Counted from the stretch's first letter, positions 33,695-45,070 are shown. The stretch is DNA of 64,000 bases from Wenyingzhuangia gilva (GCF_030519655.1 NZ_JAUMIT010000004.1:62001-126000); one strand, 5' to 3'. A program made the numbers and translations. Notes: generated from the letters alone by a model not told the origin.

Positions 33695-35524
33695 TTAATC
33701 TCTTTTACGCCCCCATGATTTGTTTTGAACACGTCCTGAAGCAGCACTGCGGCTAGAAGTTTCTCTACTTCCTGATCCTTCTCTACGTTTTCCTTTAAAA
33801 TCACCACTGTCTCTACGAGGTCTATCGTTTCTATCTCCACTACGGAAATTTCCACCATCTCTACGTGGTCTTCTGTCTCCACCACGTCCACCACCACCGC
33901 CTGAACGACGTTTTTTAGTGATTTCAACATTTACACCTCTTCCTTCAAATTCAGGAGCATTTGCTAAAAAAGCATCAAGGGTTTCTTTTTCAAAGTTTTT
34001 GTCTAACTCAAAGAAAGAAAAAGTATCTAAAATTTCAATTTGACCTATTTCTACATTATTTGTAATGTTTTGATCGTTGATCAATCCCATCAAACGAGGA
34101 GGGGTCAAATTGTCTTTTCTACCAATGTTGATAAAGAAACGAGACATGTTTTCGTCATCTCTTTTTCTTCCTCTGTCATCACTTTCTCTAGCTGGTCTGT
34201 TGTCGTTAATGTCATTTGCTTTAGAGTAGTATTCTAAGAAAGCATTAAATTCAACAGATATAAATTTTTGAATCAACTCTTCGCGAGACAATCCTTCAAA
34301 TTGTTCGTATATATTATCTAAGTATCCAGAGATTTCTTTGGTGTTGATTTCAGTATTTTTTACTTTTTCAACCAATTTAAACAATTGAATCTCACAAATT
34401 TCTTTTCCGCTAGGAACTTCTTTTTTGATGAATTTCTTTTGAATTTTACGTTCAATAGGTCTTAGTTTACCAACTTCTCTCGCTGTAACTAATACAATAG
34501 AAACTCCTTTGTTACCAGCTCTACCTGTACGCCCACTACGGTGTGTGTAAGCTTCGTTTTGGTCTGGTAATTTGTGGTTAATTACGTGCGTTAAATTGTT
34601 GACATCTAATCCACGAGCAGCAACATCTGTTGCTACCAACATTTGAACTGTTTTGTTACGGAACTTTTGCATTACGTTATCACGTTGTGCTTGTGATAAG
34701 TCACCGTGTAAAGAATCTGCATTGTAACCGTCAGCGATTAATTTTTCTGATACTTCTTGACATTCACGTCTAGTTCTACAGAAAATAATTCCATAAATAT
34801 CAGGATTTACATCCGCAATACGTTTAATAGCAGCATAACGATTTCTTTCTGTAACAACGTAATATTCGTTACTTACATCATCAGAACCAGTATTCTTTGT
34901 ACCTGCAGAAAGTTCTACAGGTTGGTGCATATAATTACGTGCAATGGCTTCAACTTCTTTTGGGAAAGTTGCAGAAAACAATAAGGTTTGTTTGGTTGAT
35001 GGAGTAGATTCTAACACAGCATCCAAATCATCTTTGAATCCCATGTTTAACATTTCATCTGCTTCATCTAAAACCAACCATTGTAAGTTTTCTAGTTTTA
35101 GTCTTCTTCTGTTGATTAAATCAACAGTTCTACCTGGAGTTCCCACAACAATTTGTGCTCCTCTGTTTAATTTTCTAGTTTGGTCTTCAATACTTGCTCC
35201 TCCGTATACAGTCACAACTTTTAAACCTCTAATGTTTTTAGAAAACTTTTCAATTTGATCTCCAATTTGAACAGCCAACTCACGTGTAGGAGACAAAATA
35301 ATTGCCTGTACATTGTTGTTGTTAACATCAATTTGTTGAATAATTGGTAAACTAAAAGCAGCTGTTTTTCCAGTTCCTGTTTGTGCAAAAGCCTTTAAAT
35401 CATCAGTGGATGATATTACTTGTGGAATTGCTTTTTCTTGAATTTCTGATGGAGTTTCATACCCCATCTCTATCAAAGCTGAAAGAATTTCTTCTTTCAA
35501 CCCTAATTCGCTAAATGTCGACAT
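33695..35524 (-). CDS. deaD: DEAD-box RNA helicase, CsdA/DeaD type, with RGG tail
   Basis: 609 residues from the ATG at 35522-35524 (MSTFSELGLKEEIL); the longer start lacks homology. Q motif PSEIQEKAIP, AQTGTGKT, VLDEADEML, SATFPKE, and HRSGRTGRAG are all present. Residues about 455-540 form a DbpA/CsdA RNA-binding domain, and about 545-609 a glycine/arginine-rich (RGG) tail that binds RNA and favours condensates. Such helicases act in ribosome assembly and RNA decay in the cold. Two -7 boxes lie upstream. Confidence 0.93.
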   Translation of the reverse strand: MSTFSELGLKEEILSALIEMGYETPSEIQEKAIPQVISSTDDLKAFAQTGTGKTAAFSLPIIQQIDVNNNNVQAIILSPTRELAVQIGDQIEKFSKNIRGLKVVTVYGGASIEDQTRKLNRGAQIVVGTPGRTVDLINRRRLKLENLQWLVLDEADEMLNMGFKDDLDAVLESTPSTKQTLLFSATFPKEVEAIARNYMHQPVELSAGTKNTGSDDVSNEYYVVTERNRYAAIKRIADVNPDIYGIIFCRTRRECQEVSEKLIADGYNADSLHGDLSQAQRDNVMQKFRNKTVQMLVATDVAARGLDVNNLTHVINHKLPDQNEAYTHRSGRTGRAGNKGVSIVLVTAREVGKLRPIERKIQKKFIKKEVPSGKEICEIQLFKLVEKVKNTEINTKEISGYLDNIYEQFEGLSREELIQKFISVEFNAFLEYYSKANDINDNRPARESDDRGRKRDDENMSRFFINIGRKDNLTPPRLMGLINDQNITNNVEIGQIEILDTFSFFELDKNFEKETLDAFLANAPEFEGRGVNVEITKKRRSGGGGGRGGDRRPRRDGGNFRSGDRNDRPRRDSGDFKGKRREGSGSRETSSRSAASGRVQNKSWGRKRD

Positions 35525-35544
35525 ATAAGTTTGTTTATGATCCA

Positions 35545-35593
35545 CAAACCTATACGACAAGTTTGCAAATCTGATTATAAAAATGCAAATGTA
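35545..35593 (-). promoter_or_regulatory. Two candidate -7 boxes for the DEAD-box helicase
   Basis: Minus strand TACATTTG (35593-35586) and TAGGTTTG (35552-35545), both exact TAnnTTTG. They would give leaders of about 55 and 15 nt; the longer one would suit the long-leader control of cold-induced helicase genes. No TTG box at 17-23 nt for the proximal one. Confidence 0.4.
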
Positions 35594-35613
35594 CGCTATT
35601 TACTTAGAACTAC

Positions 35614-35856
35614 CTATAGATTATGCAACTCTTTATATTCTAACCAATCTAAGTATAAATTTTCTGTACGTTTCCTAGCCCAAGGCATGGTTCTTAGGAA
35701 CTTTAAGCTACTTTTAAAGGTAGGATTGTTACCAAAACATTTAATTCCAGTCTCTTTTTCCATCTCTTCCCAACCTAAATTTTCAATTAATTCAGTAAGA
35801 ATATCAGCTAATTTTATTCCGTGTAGTGGATTGTTGGGTTGTTGGTTTGAGGTCAT
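35614..35856 (-). CDS. VF530/DUF2132 DNA-binding protein
   Basis: 80 residues. NNPLHGIKLADILTELIENLGWEEM and CFGNNPTFKSSLKFLRTMPWARKRTENLYL are the complete VF530 pattern. The Vibrio structure suggests DNA binding. It sits upstream of the helicase on the same strand but has no visible operon partner. Confidence 0.88.
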   Translation of the reverse strand: MTSNQQPNNPLHGIKLADILTELIENLGWEEMEKETGIKCFGNNPTFKSSLKFLRTMPWARKRTENLYLDWLEYKELHNL

Positions 35857-35894
35857 TTCTTCGTTTTTGAGTCAAATTTAAGTTAAATCTCTGT

Positions 35895-38741
35895 TTAGAA
35901 AGACAAGTTTGTTGCTAAAATAAATTGAAATCCACTAGAATTATTTCCTAATAGACTTTCTTTTAATAGATGTGAATATCTAATTCCGACTGTGATGGGT
36001 AAAACATTAAAGTAAACATTATCAAATAAAACTTCTGTTCCCACAGAATTATAAGTTTGTGTTTTAAGTTCTTTTATGATGTTTTCATTATTTAATTTCC
36101 CCACACCATAATCATAAAATAAATTGGCTCTAATACGTTTAAAATAGATCAAACCTGCAAAACCAAAATCAGGATAAGCCAATGGCATACCATAGTTAAA
36201 GCTAATAGATTTAAATTCGTCATTTAAAGGAGCACTGTAACCCCTAGGATAAATATAATAATCACTAAACTGATAAGTGTTGCTTAGTTTTTCTTTTTGA
36301 TATGCTCCTCTTATCCTAAGGTTATGGTTTTTATAAATCCCTGGTAAATAGAGCGTTGTGTTGATGTTAAACTGGTCAGCATTATCAGCATTTACAAAGT
36401 CAGCCTTTTTACTCATGTCTATGGCAAAACCCATGCGAGGACCAATATTCTGTAAAGCGGTTCTTTTATAGGTACTAAAAGTTAGCCCTGTGTTGTATGC
36501 GGTAAAACTCTTTTGATTAAATACAGTTTTAAAATTGTTTAAAATAAATTGATTTCCTTCTATATAGGGCTCAAAACTAGTGATGTAATTTCCTTTGTAC
36601 CAAGTAAGCGGAATACCTATTTTTAAACCTAAATTGGTTTCATCAAAATCTAGAATATTGTATGGGGGATTCACATTGTTTTCAACAATAGTTTGTCTAT
36701 TTGTTTTGCTGGCACTAAACTTTATTTCGGGATAAAATCTTGAAACCACAATATTTCCATTGTAAAAAATAGCATTATTTTCATTATGATTGATTCCACT
36801 ACTAAAATTTAGAGCAACATCATTCAACATATTTACGGCTCTTAGGTTTATAGAAGATACTGAAGGTGATGGAGCAATGCCCCAAGTATGTAATTTTAAT
36901 CCTTTAAATAACCCATTGTATTTTTTTGCGTTATAGGTAGTTGTTGTATCAATATTACTTAAAATATTTCCTCCTTCTGTTTGATTGGCTACTGTCTTGA
37001 ATTGCTTCATTTTATTAGGTTCTTGGTAACTAATAAAAGAATTATTTTGTCTTATTTTTTGTGATGAAATTTGAAAACCTTTTGAGCTAAATTCTGTAAA
37101 CATCAATTGATTCTTCTCAATACTAGGCTGAAAAGCCCCAACTTTTACAGAAGTCTCTTTTTTAACTTGTTTACTTCCAAGTAAATCAGTACTGTAAATA
37201 TTATCAATTCCAGAATAGCTAGCGTTAAAATAAACCTTATTTTGAGTCACAAACGGAGTTTCTATCGTATGCGCAGTCCATGGTGTTAATTCTGTTATTT
37301 CTCCATTTTTAATATTTATTTTAATCAAACAAAGTTTTCCGTTTTCTTTAAGGATAGTAACTATGTTTTTTCCATCGGTGGTCCAAGCAGTTCTAGATAA
37401 AAAGTTGTTTTTAGGATTGTCAAAAGTTTTTTCTATCTGTCCCGTTTTACTGTTTATGATGCAAAGGTTGAATTCCTCCGAAGGACTAATATTAATGATG
37501 GCGATTTGGCTTCCATCGGGAGAAATAGAAGGTGAAAAATAACGAGTTGATTGGGTCAATCTTTTTTTATGATTTGTTTTTAAATCATAAAGAATGATGT
37601 CAGAATAATTTTGTGCTCCTCTACGAGGATTTTTAGTGCTTTCTGTCCATGCCAATAAATTGTCATTGTACGATAGAAAATCATCATTATTAATACCGAT
37701 GGAAGTAATTTTAGTTTCTTTTCCTTTGCTAATTTTTACCAATTCATCCGTTGTATTGTAACTTTTTTTTCTGGCAATTACAGTGCTGTCATTTAAAAAA
37801 ATAGGATAACTATAAGTCGTAATTGTTTTTGGTAGTTTTTTAAGGAGCGGAGTTGTGGGAATCAACTCTGTGTTTTCTATTTGAGTTTGTGTTTTGTCTT
37901 TGAATTCTTCCCAAGCTTTTTTGTAAAGTTTTGTGGTGTTTTTAATCTTTGTATGTCTTTTAATGGCTTTAGAAAAAGGATAAATCAGCCCGTCAAAAGC
38001 GGTTGATTCCTTTAAAATATCAGCAATGACATCATTCCCATAATGATTTCTTAAATAAGTCAACATCATATAGCCTAAAGGATAATGATTTGGAAGCATG
38101 TCTTTATAAGATCCATTTCTGTTTTTTAAATAAGAATAATCAATGTTTTCAGCAATCAAAGCTCTTTGTTGTAAGGTGAAATAAGGACTTCTACCTCTAC
38201 CAGCATCACTCAAAGCAGTTTCTGTAATCACTGCATCTCCCTCATAATACCAATTGGGCAACACCAAATTGTTTACTACAGCCCAATAAGATTCTCCTCC
38301 CAAATAATAGAAAAAGTTAACAATTCCATTTTTTGCATTGATGTTTTGCAACACATGTCTGTATTCATGAATAGACAATACATCTAACCAATTTAAAGAT
38401 CCAAGAGACAAATTACTTTGTGGAGGTGTTCCATAAAATTCACTTCTAAAAGGAGCTAAGCCTACATATCCATTAGGAATGGTGGTTTGGGTTTGCAAAA
38501 CAATGTCAATCTGTTTTTTTTTATCTCCTACAGAGCGTCTGTTGTTTTGATCGATGTAATTAATAATTCTAGCAATCCTTTCTGCTTCAGGATTCATTCC
38601 ATTAGGATAAATAATTCTAACAGCCGGAGAACTTATGATTTGCCAATTTTGCCCCAAAGGATGTCCTCCAAAATATTGCTGTGCATTTACATATGTTGAT
38701 AGGAGTATGAATATTTTGATGAATAGTTGTTTATTCTTCAT
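35895..38741 (-). CDS. Large secreted TolB-like beta-propeller / outer-membrane protein
   Basis: 948 residues from the ATG at 38739-38741 (MKNKQLFIKIFILLSTYVNAQ); the start at 38798 overlaps the LysE gene. The order is a signal peptide, a gluzincin-like N-terminal region with HEYRHVLQ (HExxH, about residues 127-131) and a downstream YEGDAVITE, WD40/TolB-type propeller repeats (FSPSISPDGSQIAIIN, RTAWTTDGKNIVTIL), and a C-terminal beta-barrel-like domain ending NLSF. It could be a surface protease with a propeller. Whether the HEYRH is active is uncertain. Confidence 0.7.
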   Translation of the reverse strand: MKNKQLFIKIFILLSTYVNAQQYFGGHPLGQNWQIISSPAVRIIYPNGMNPEAERIARIINYIDQNNRRSVGDKKKQIDIVLQTQTTIPNGYVGLAPFRSEFYGTPPQSNLSLGSLNWLDVLSIHEYRHVLQNINAKNGIVNFFYYLGGESYWAVVNNLVLPNWYYEGDAVITETALSDAGRGRSPYFTLQQRALIAENIDYSYLKNRNGSYKDMLPNHYPLGYMMLTYLRNHYGNDVIADILKESTAFDGLIYPFSKAIKRHTKIKNTTKLYKKAWEEFKDKTQTQIENTELIPTTPLLKKLPKTITTYSYPIFLNDSTVIARKKSYNTTDELVKISKGKETKITSIGINNDDFLSYNDNLLAWTESTKNPRRGAQNYSDIILYDLKTNHKKRLTQSTRYFSPSISPDGSQIAIINISPSEEFNLCIINSKTGQIEKTFDNPKNNFLSRTAWTTDGKNIVTILKENGKLCLIKINIKNGEITELTPWTAHTIETPFVTQNKVYFNASYSGIDNIYSTDLLGSKQVKKETSVKVGAFQPSIEKNQLMFTEFSSKGFQISSQKIRQNNSFISYQEPNKMKQFKTVANQTEGGNILSNIDTTTTYNAKKYNGLFKGLKLHTWGIAPSPSVSSINLRAVNMLNDVALNFSSGINHNENNAIFYNGNIVVSRFYPEIKFSASKTNRQTIVENNVNPPYNILDFDETNLGLKIGIPLTWYKGNYITSFEPYIEGNQFILNNFKTVFNQKSFTAYNTGLTFSTYKRTALQNIGPRMGFAIDMSKKADFVNADNADQFNINTTLYLPGIYKNHNLRIRGAYQKEKLSNTYQFSDYYIYPRGYSAPLNDEFKSISFNYGMPLAYPDFGFAGLIYFKRIRANLFYDYGVGKLNNENIIKELKTQTYNSVGTEVLFDNVYFNVLPITVGIRYSHLLKESLLGNNSSGFQFILATNLSF

Positions 38742-38754
38742 GATGATGTAAAAT

Positions 38755-41150
<2,396 letters not shown>

Positions 41151-41169
41151 TATATTTATCCAAATAAAT

Positions 41170-41205
41170 AAAAATCCCCATTTGAAATTTCAAATAGGGA
41201 TTTTT
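41170..41205. terminator. Bidirectional terminator between ybiT and the B12-riboswitch gene
   Basis: 18-nt arms with one mismatch: AAAAATCCC and GGGATTTTT outside, ATTTGAAA/TTTCAAAT inside. A and T runs flank both sides of a convergent gene pair. Confidence 0.8.
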
Positions 41206-41220
41206 GTTATTATATATTGA

Positions 41221-42120
41221 TTATTCTTCGGTTCCCTGTAAAGCTAAATCTTTAGCACCTTTAATTTCAGTCGAAAGTTCCCCTAGAAAGCCTAAACTTT
41301 CTTGAGCTCCAGTATATACTTTTATAAAGTCAACTCCTTGTAAAGAAACAGGATTTAGATTCTGATCTACAGCCCAATCAATATCAAAAACATTTCCATT
41401 ACCATTGGCTTGGTAGTTAGCGTTATAATTGTCTACATATCCCCATTCTAAAGGTTCTGTACTAATAATACCACCACTGTTTATGGTTGGAAAAATTCTA
41501 GTTCCAGAAAAAGTTACTTGTTCTTGTTCTACAATAAAAAGAGGATATCTATTGGTGGTTCCTGCTTTAATTGTTCCTGAACCTCCGTTATTATCTGTCC
41601 ATATAACTTCTTCAGTATCACTATTTGGATTTACGTATGTAACATTATAATTGTGTAAAGTCTCTTCATTAGAATGCGCGCTACCAGCTATTTCATACCA
41701 AGTATCATCGGCAATACCGTTACCATTTTCATCAAAAGAAACTTGGACAATTCCTGGTTCAGAAAAACCAGAAAATGCATTTCCGTAGATAATGAAGTCA
41801 TTTTCATTTTCTTTATTTATAACCGTATGATCAAAAGTAAAAATGATAGAACCTCCCATGGCTCCAAGAGAAACCAATCCGGTTTTATTTCCAATAATAG
41901 ATTCAGACGATTCAATGTTTCCAAGGTTTTTATTAGTGTATTGTCCAGGTCCAGGTCGGTAAGATAAGACTTCAGAAATATACTGACTACTTTCAGTGGT
42001 GATTGGTCTAGAGTACATTTCAAAGACATCTACTTCTTCAATAGATTCTTCTTTTTCACAAGCTGTAAATGTACTTAATGAAAGGCCTAATAAGGCGATT
42101 AAAAATGGTTTGTTGTTCAT
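41221..42120 (-). CDS. Riboswitch-controlled surface lipoprotein, candidate cobalamin-binding protein
   Basis: 299 residues. Signal peptide with TFTAC (Cys21), then an acidic EKEESIEE stretch of the kind that sends Bacteroidota lipoproteins to the cell surface. The body has MGGSIIFTFDHTV, DFIIYGNAFSGFSEPGIVQVSFDENGNGIADDTWYEI (including an Asp-rich calcium-loop pattern) and WTDNNGGSGTIK. These blocks recur in 'cell surface proteins' from Bacteroidota B12 uptake loci. A cobalamin riboswitch lies upstream. It is not BtuB (no plug or barrel) and stands alone. A B12 capture role is inferred. Confidence 0.75.
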   Translation of the reverse strand: MNNKPFLIALLGLSLSTFTACEKEESIEEVDVFEMYSRPITTESSQYISEVLSYRPGPGQYTNKNLGNIESSESIIGNKTGLVSLGAMGGSIIFTFDHTVINKENENDFIIYGNAFSGFSEPGIVQVSFDENGNGIADDTWYEIAGSAHSNEETLHNYNVTYVNPNSDTEEVIWTDNNGGSGTIKAGTTNRYPLFIVEQEQVTFSGTRIFPTINSGGIISTEPLEWGYVDNYNANYQANGNGNVFDIDWAVDQNLNPVSLQGVDFIKVYTGAQESLGFLGELSTEIKGAKDLALQGTEE

Positions 42121-42208
42121 TTGTTTGTATTTAAAATAATTAATAATATTTTTTATTTTAAAAACAAAACATCAAGGAATAATCGGATAAATCCAAGAAA
42201 AATTTACC

Positions 42209-42234
42209 CAAAGCTATAACTCCCGAAAGCTTTG
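42209..42234 (-). promoter_or_regulatory. Candidate expression-platform hairpin of the riboswitch
   Basis: On the minus strand, CAAAGCT (42234-42228) pairs with AGCTTTG (42215-42209) around a loop containing CGGGAG, just after the riboswitch core. It is the right place for an L13-type kissing hairpin or an attenuator; the following GGGTAAATTTTT is only weakly U-rich. Structure is inferred by eye. Confidence 0.4.
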
Positions 42235-42241
42235 TTTTTTC

Positions 42242-42400
42242 GATTAATGGCAGGTATTCTGACTCGTTTCATTTGTTTAACCCTTCCCATCAAAAAAGAC
42301 AGTGGTATTGTTAACAAACTTTTTCTAAGTAAATAGAGAAACTTACAGCAGCGGGTACTGTTCAGGATTTACACCTGATTCCCTTTTCATTACTATTCTA
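42242..42400 (-). ncRNA. Cobalamin (AdoCbl-type) riboswitch
   Basis: Read on the minus strand the order of conserved blocks is complete: GGGAATCAGGTGTAAATCC, then TGAACAGTACCCGCTGCTGTAA, CCACTGT, GGGAAGG, and the B12 box AGTCAGAATACCTGCC. This is the RF00174 cobalamin riboswitch. High B12 should repress the gene at 41221-42120, whose start is about 120 nt downstream. Confidence 0.95.
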
Positions 42401-42480
42401 TAATATCTTAAAGAATTAGTAAACCAAAAATCAGCGCGAAAGTAGTTTATTTTAAGAGGATTGTACCAAGGTTTTATGAA

Positions 42481-42513
42481 AAAAAGCCCAACTTTAAATG
42501 TAAAGTTAGGCTT
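42481..42513 (-). terminator. Terminator of the DUF3817 gene
   Basis: AAGCC-C-AACTTTA and TAAAGTT-A-GGCTT arms; the minus-strand product ends GGGCTTTTTTT. It also separates the DUF3817 gene from the riboswitch leader. Confidence 0.75.
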
Positions 42514-42535
42514 ATATATAAGTTGTTATTGTTCT

Positions 42536-42820
42536 TTACTTTACTTGTAAGTATTTTTTATCAGCGTAAAAAGTTCCAAAAGGCAAAATGGAACACACCA
42601 ATATAATTGCAAACTCTTTTGTAGACCATTTTTGTTCACTTTTTAACAAAAAAGCCATGATTATATAAGTTACAAATAACAAACCATGTGGCATTCCTAG
42701 AGTTCTAACCAAAACATCATTCCCTGTAAAATGTTTTAAAGGAGATCCTATTCCTAATAGTAATAAATATGAAATACCTTCTAATAAGGCAATAATCTTA
42801 AAGTTTTTTAATGTAATCAT
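42536..42820 (-). CDS. DUF3817 small membrane protein
   Basis: 94 residues from the ATG at 42818-42820 (MITLKNFKIIALLEGISYL); the start at 42868 lies in the upstream terminator and is rejected. The family pattern is ALLEGISYLLLLGIGSPLK, then GMPHGLLFVTYIIMAF and a third helix. Function unknown. Confidence 0.82.
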   Translation of the reverse strand: MITLKNFKIIALLEGISYLLLLGIGSPLKHFTGNDVLVRTLGMPHGLLFVTYIIMAFLLKSEQKWSTKEFAIILVCSILPFGTFYADKKYLQVK

Positions 42821-42856
42821 CTGTTTAAAAATTGAGTAGCTCAAAAATACTAAAAC

Positions 42857-42889
42857 AAAAAATCCCAACCTTTATAGTTGGGATTTTTT
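42857..42889 (-). terminator. Terminator of the membrane-protein gene at 42889
   Basis: AAAAAATCCCAAC, 7-nt loop, GTTGGGATTTTTT. It directly overlaps the stop codon at 42889-42891 and is followed on the minus strand by U-rich sequence. Confidence 0.8.
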
Positions 42890-43344
42890 TATGAATGTTT
42901 TATCAAAGATTCAATTTTGTGTTTTTTCCAATATTGCATTAAAATAAAAGTACTAATAACACAAGAAGCCATAGCTTCTATGGTCATAGAAAAAACCACT
43001 TTGGGTAAGGTTAAATTATTTCCCCAAAAAGATGTGCTTTGCAAGGTCATCATCAATGAACTATCAATAAAAGTAATGTATAAAACCATAGAAGCAATCA
43101 CCCCTATAATACCTAATAAACCGGTAGAAAATCCCATGGATAAGTTGGTTAAATAATTATTATCCATGTTTTGATGAATATTGTTTTTTATAGAACTGTT
43201 GATTCCCCATATTACAAATAGAATGTTTAAAATTCTAAATTCTACAACGTCAGACATTCCAATAAGTTTCATAAAAAAGTAAAAACCAACAATAGCTGCG
43301 TATATTTTAGCAGCATTCTTTAATACTATTTTTTGATTTGTCAT
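42889..43344 (-). CDS. Four-helix membrane protein of unknown family
   Basis: 151 residues, four hydrophobic segments (about 12-32, 36-52, 72-95, 114-135) and a basic C-terminus. No motif recognised. It is isolated between a terminator and a 206-nt gap. Such proteins are sometimes labelled DUF4199-like, but the match is not good enough to say so. Confidence 0.55.
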   Translation of the reverse strand: MTNQKIVLKNAAKIYAAIVGFYFFMKLIGMSDVVEFRILNILFVIWGINSSIKNNIHQNMDNNYLTNLSMGFSTGLLGIIGVIASMVLYITFIDSSLMMTLQSTSFWGNNLTLPKVVFSMTIEAMASCVISTFILMQYWKKHKIESLIKHS

Positions 43345-43488
43345 AATGATAATTTTTAGGTTGTTCTACCTAATTTACTTAAAATTAATGAGATAACAAA
43401 ATACAGATTAAGGACTCAATGCAAAATATTAATAAGCTCTTAAAAAAGAAAAGAGTGAATGATGACGACTTATTTTATGAATTCTCTT

Positions 43489-43496
43489 ATTTTTGA
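43489..43496 (+). promoter_or_regulatory. -7 box of the NagB-like gene
   Basis: TATTTTTG, exact TAnnTTTG, about 55 nt before the ATG. No TTG at 17-23 nt. The rest of the 206-nt gap 43345-43550 shows only a palindrome TAGGTACCTA near 43512. Confidence 0.4.
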
Positions 43497-43550
43497 AAAC
43501 ATAAGATTTTAATAGGTACCTAATCAATTATAGGAACATAAAAATTAAAC

Positions 43551-44474
43551 ATGATGAATGTAAACAACTCAAATTTCACAAGAGACGAAGACCATAACAA
43601 TGTGTGGTTATCACAAAAAAACAATCAAGATTTTAGTTTTACGGATTTTGGAGTGAAGCCTACTGTTCTTAACACTGAGGCAGAAGTTGGAAAGGCAATG
43701 TTGAACGAACTATACAATACCGCAGCATCTAAAGAAGGAGATATTAATATTGCGCTTCTTGGAGGTAGAGGAGCTCAGGAATTACATCGTTTGTTAGGAG
43801 CATTGGCAAAGTCATCTGAACAAGATGCATTGCTTGCTAGGTTGAATGTGTTTACGCAAGATGCACTTGCTCCTATGAGTATGGACAATGGTTTTAGTTT
43901 TGTGAGGGATTTTGAGCGTATTTTGGGTGATGCCTTTTTTAAGAAAATAAAAAGCTTTACCCCAATGAGAACGGATACAGAAGATTTAGAATATGCTTTG
44001 ATAGAGTATTTAACCAAATTAGAATCACTAGGAGGCTTGGATATTTTTTTTATTGGTCATGGGCCAGAAGAAAATCAAGCATCACATCTTGCTTATATTA
44101 AGCCTTTTTCTGGGGCAAAAAATCATCATGTTGCTGGAATCATTCCGATATCTAACAGTATTTTAGAACATCACATTAGTAAGTTTAAAGCAGGGGGAAG
44201 TGTTGTAAATGAAAGTGATGAAAAGGAATGTAGAGAAGCTAAGTATATCCTTACTTTAGGACCAGCCGCAATATTACAAGCTAAAAAAGTGGTTCAGTCT
44301 GTAGTAGATGCTGATTCTGCTCCTGCTAAAATTAAAACTTATGCAAATGTTCTTAATACTGCCATAAGTTCCAACATAGAAGAAGCCATGGAGCAATTAA
44401 ATACAAACCCAGGATTGTGGATAAGATTACATGCCAATAGTAAATCTTTTGTATTGCCAAATTTAGGTTTTTAA
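43551..44474 (+). CDS. Divergent glucosamine-6-phosphate isomerase / 6-phosphogluconolactonase family protein
   Basis: 307 residues. LLGGRGAQELHRLLGAL (phosphate-loop position), DIFFIGHGPEENQASHLAYIKP (NagB GxGxDGHIAFNEP with an insertion; the His is kept in SHLAYIKP), and YILTLGPAAILQAKKVV (NagB/6PGL C-terminal block) give the NagB/RpiA fold. The Asp of the catalytic DGH is not clear, so activity may differ from both known enzymes. It has no neighbours in sugar metabolism. ATG at 43551 or 43554. Confidence 0.6.
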   Translation: MMNVNNSNFTRDEDHNNVWLSQKNNQDFSFTDFGVKPTVLNTEAEVGKAMLNELYNTAASKEGDINIALLGGRGAQELHRLLGALAKSSEQDALLARLNVFTQDALAPMSMDNGFSFVRDFERILGDAFFKKIKSFTPMRTDTEDLEYALIEYLTKLESLGGLDIFFIGHGPEENQASHLAYIKPFSGAKNHHVAGIIPISNSILEHHISKFKAGGSVVNESDEKECREAKYILTLGPAAILQAKKVVQSVVDADSAPAKIKTYANVLNTAISSNIEEAMEQLNTNPGLWIRLHANSKSFVLPNLGF

Positions 44475-44529
44475 CAGATAGGTTGTTAAATTCTAGATGA
44501 ATTGGTTTGTAACAGATAAAAGTAAGTTA

Positions 44530-44901
44530 TTAAAGCTTTGTATTATTAATAGGCTTCCCTTTAAAGTTAGAGGGCATTAAATCAATGTTTCTCTTTTCTG
44601 CTGCTTTCAATAAAAAAGGAATAATAATACTGGCACCTGGTAATAAAATAAAAGGGATTCCAATTCCCGCTATTTTTAGCATATCATAAACATACAGTTT
44701 TAAAAACTTTTCATCTTCTTTGGTAATATCACCACTGTGAAGAATATATTTTTGGATAATGCTCGTTGTTTTTTTAGTGTCTTTGGCTCCAGTTTTTAAT
44801 CCGTAAAAAAAAGTATCTAAAGCATGAGATACTTTGGTTCTGTTTTTAAAGATAAATATCCTAAAAAGTCTATAAGACCTACTGTGTTTTTTGGTTGACA
44901 T
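44530..44901 (-). CDS. LETM1-like small protein
   Basis: 123 residues. Basic N-terminus, then YVYDMLKIAGIGIPFILLPGASIIIPFLLKAAEKRNIDLMPSNF, which matches the LETM1 segment PF...LLP...P...FP..LPS.F. In Flavobacteriaceae such proteins are linked to biofilm or envelope functions. One membrane segment is likely. It is divergent from the DUF4382 lipoprotein, with a direct repeat between them. Confidence 0.7.
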   Translation of the reverse strand: MSTKKHSRSYRLFRIFIFKNRTKVSHALDTFFYGLKTGAKDTKKTTSIIQKYILHSGDITKEDEKFLKLYVYDMLKIAGIGIPFILLPGASIIIPFLLKAAEKRNIDLMPSNFKGKPINNTKL

Positions 44902-44914
44902 CTTATTGTGAATG

Positions 44915-44959
44915 ATGATATAAAAATACGACTTATCTTTATTTTATGATATAAAAATA
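44915..44959. repeat. Direct repeat ATGATATAAAAATA, 31-bp period
   Basis: Copies at 44915-44928 and 44946-44959, both followed by a GA(G)CTTAT word. The 31-bp period is about three helical turns, which would put the copies on one DNA face. It lies between divergent LETM1-like and DUF4382 genes. It could be a regulator site; AT-rich chance repeats are possible. Confidence 0.4.
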
Positions 44960-45070
44960 AGAGCTTATTCTAAAATTGAATGATTATAATTCATTGTCAT
45001 TTTTAACATAGGTTAGTTTTGGCATAGTATATGTACATTTTAAAGTGAATTAATTTTAAAAGGATAGATT

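Noticed and set aside
33673-33930. Second reading frame over the RGG tail of the DEAD-box helicase
   Set aside because: Low-complexity Val/Glu-rich product in a shifted frame of the same strand, with no start context; a shadow of the real gene.
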